Of a stretch of 5,865 nucleotides of DNA, positions 4,879 to 5,865 are shown in pieces (position 1 is the first letter of the stretch; the number at the start of each line of letters is the position of its first letter). Origin of the DNA: an uncultured delta proteobacterium (GTDB lineage Bacteria > Myxococcota_A > Polyangia > Polyangiales > Ga0077539); contig CAIOSS010001379.1 of NCBI GenBank assembly GCA_903860995.1, positions 1 to 5,865 on the forward strand, read 5' to 3'. Below the pieces are notes generated by a model. It was not told the origin of the DNA. It ran no database searches and saw nothing but the letters and a program-made list of their open reading frames with translations. A program made the position numbers and the translations under genes.

Positions 4879-5865
4879 ATGAACGCATCCACCCCGCCGG
4901 TCACCGCTTCCCCGCGTCGCGCACCTGGCCCTCCGGGGCGCTGGGGTCTGCGCAACCTCGCGAGCTTCGCGCGCGACCAGCTCGGGCTGCTGCGCCATGT
5001 CGCCGACGAGTATGGCGACGTGGCCCGCCTCGAGCTGCTCGGCAAGACGTACTTCCTCGTCTCGCACCCCGACGACGTCGAGGCGGTGCTCGTCAAGCAC
5101 GCGCGGGTGATGCTGCGCGACGGCCACTCGGTGATCCTCGAGCGCGCCCTCGGCAAGGGGCTGCTCACGAGCGAAGGCGACCTCTGGAAGTACCAGCGCA
5201 AGCTGATGGCGCAGGCGTTCGTGCCGCGGCGCATCCAGTCGTACGGGGCGGCGATGGCGAGCGTGACCGCGGCGGGCCTGGGCTCGTGGCGCGACGGCGC
5301 GGCGATCAACCTCCACCAGGAGATGTCGCGGCTCACGATGGAGGTCGTGGCCGACGTGCTCTTCGGGTCGGGCCTCACGCCCGCCGACATCGAGCTCGTG
5401 CGCGACTCGATGGAGACCGTGAACGAGTTCTTCGCCAACAGCCCCGAGGCGATCACGCTGCTGCCCGCGTGGGTGCCGACGCCGCGCAACCGGCGCGTGA
5501 CGGCGGCGGTGGCGCGCCTCGACGAGCTCATCTTCCGCATCATCGCGCGGCGGCGCGCGGGGGAGGCCCGCGAAGACCTCCTCGGCACGCTGCTCGCGGC
5601 GCAGGACGACGACGGCGCGCGCATGAGCGACCGGCAGCTGCGCGACGAGGCGATGACGCTCTTCCTCGCGGGGCACGAGACGACGGCGCTCGCGCTGGCG
5701 CACACGCTCTACCTGCTGAGCACGCACCCGGAGGTCGAGCGGCGCCTCCACGCCGAGCTCGCCGCGGTGGTCGGCGACCGGCTGCCGACCGCCGACGACG
5801 TGCGCGCGCTGCCGTACGCCGAGCGCGTACTCAAGGAGTCGATGCGGCTGTATCCGCCGGCGTGA
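4879..5865 (+). pseudogene. cytochrome P450, stopped before the haem-binding loop
   Basis: The 328 residues read as the first three quarters of a bacterial cytochrome P450 (usual length 400-460). Seen in order: RDQLGLLRHVADEYGDVARL (about 32-51), the C-helix WxxxR in DLWKYQRKLMAQAFVPRR (W103), the I-helix oxygen-activation motif FLAGHETTALALAHTLYLL (AGHETT at 264-269), and the K-helix ExxR in VLKESMRLYPPA (E320, R323). A TGA then ends the frame. The meander and the cysteine-bearing haem loop (FxxGxRxCxG) should follow and are missing, so this product could not bind haem in the normal way. P450s commonly continue after YPPA with tryptophan, whose codon TGG differs from this TGA by one base. 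The window ends on the stop, so I cannot see whether the frame resumes. I chose ATG 4879 over an in-frame TTG at 4852; neither has a clear ribosome binding site. The substrate cannot be told. Confidence 0.88.

Noticed and set aside
4665..5751. Two long minus-strand open frames opposite the P450.
   Set aside because: The plus strand shows unmistakable P450 motifs; the minus frames are low-complexity shadows.
1..5865. A defence island or other new system built around the Uma2 nuclease.
   Set aside because: No partner genes such as methyltransferase, helicase, antitoxin, reverse transcriptase or repeat array are present, and the neighbours are unrelated accessory genes on alternating strands.

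Overview
The window is very GC-rich, and the real reading frames end almost every codon in G or C. This codon use, together with the gene families seen (a GT-C membrane protein with tetratricopeptide repeats, a Uma2-type nuclease, a GH5 enzyme, a cytochrome P450), suggests a large-genome soil bacterium, most likely a myxobacterium-like (Myxococcota) lineage. That assignment is inference from style; there is no rRNA or marker gene.

Layout, left to right. On the minus strand, positions 1-1174 hold the 5' part of a polytopic membrane protein of the TMTC (protein O-mannosyltransferase-like) family that enters a tetratricopeptide region and runs off the left edge; its frame shifts once near 241-250. 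Divergent from it is a 123-residue MAPEG-family membrane protein (1274-1645, +). A decayed two-knuckle zinc-ribbon gene lies on the minus strand (about 1655-1860), broken at a seven-base homopolymer. Next is an intact Uma2/DUF820 nuclease-like gene (1921-2502, +). From 2503 to 3676 the minus strand carries a composite: a frameshifted, unrecognised coding remnant (2503-2920) joined in frame to a GH5 glycosidase that is cut just after its acid/base NEP motif. Only 20 bp away, an intact gene of unknown function starts with a good ribosome binding site (3697-4686, +). A 190-bp gap with a nested inverted repeat follows, then a cytochrome P450 (4879-5865, +) that stops at the ExxR helix, before its haem-binding loop, on the last base of the window.

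The genes do not form an obvious pathway. They look like independent accessory genes with alternating strands. The strongest regional theme is damage: four of the seven gene loci are frameshifted, truncated or prematurely stopped. Two of the breaks lie at or near homopolymer runs, so assembly error and genuine decay both need to be considered. I found no CRISPR array, tRNA, rRNA, transposase or complete novel system. The best candidates for something undescribed are the 329-residue unknown protein and the nested inverted repeat between it and the P450.
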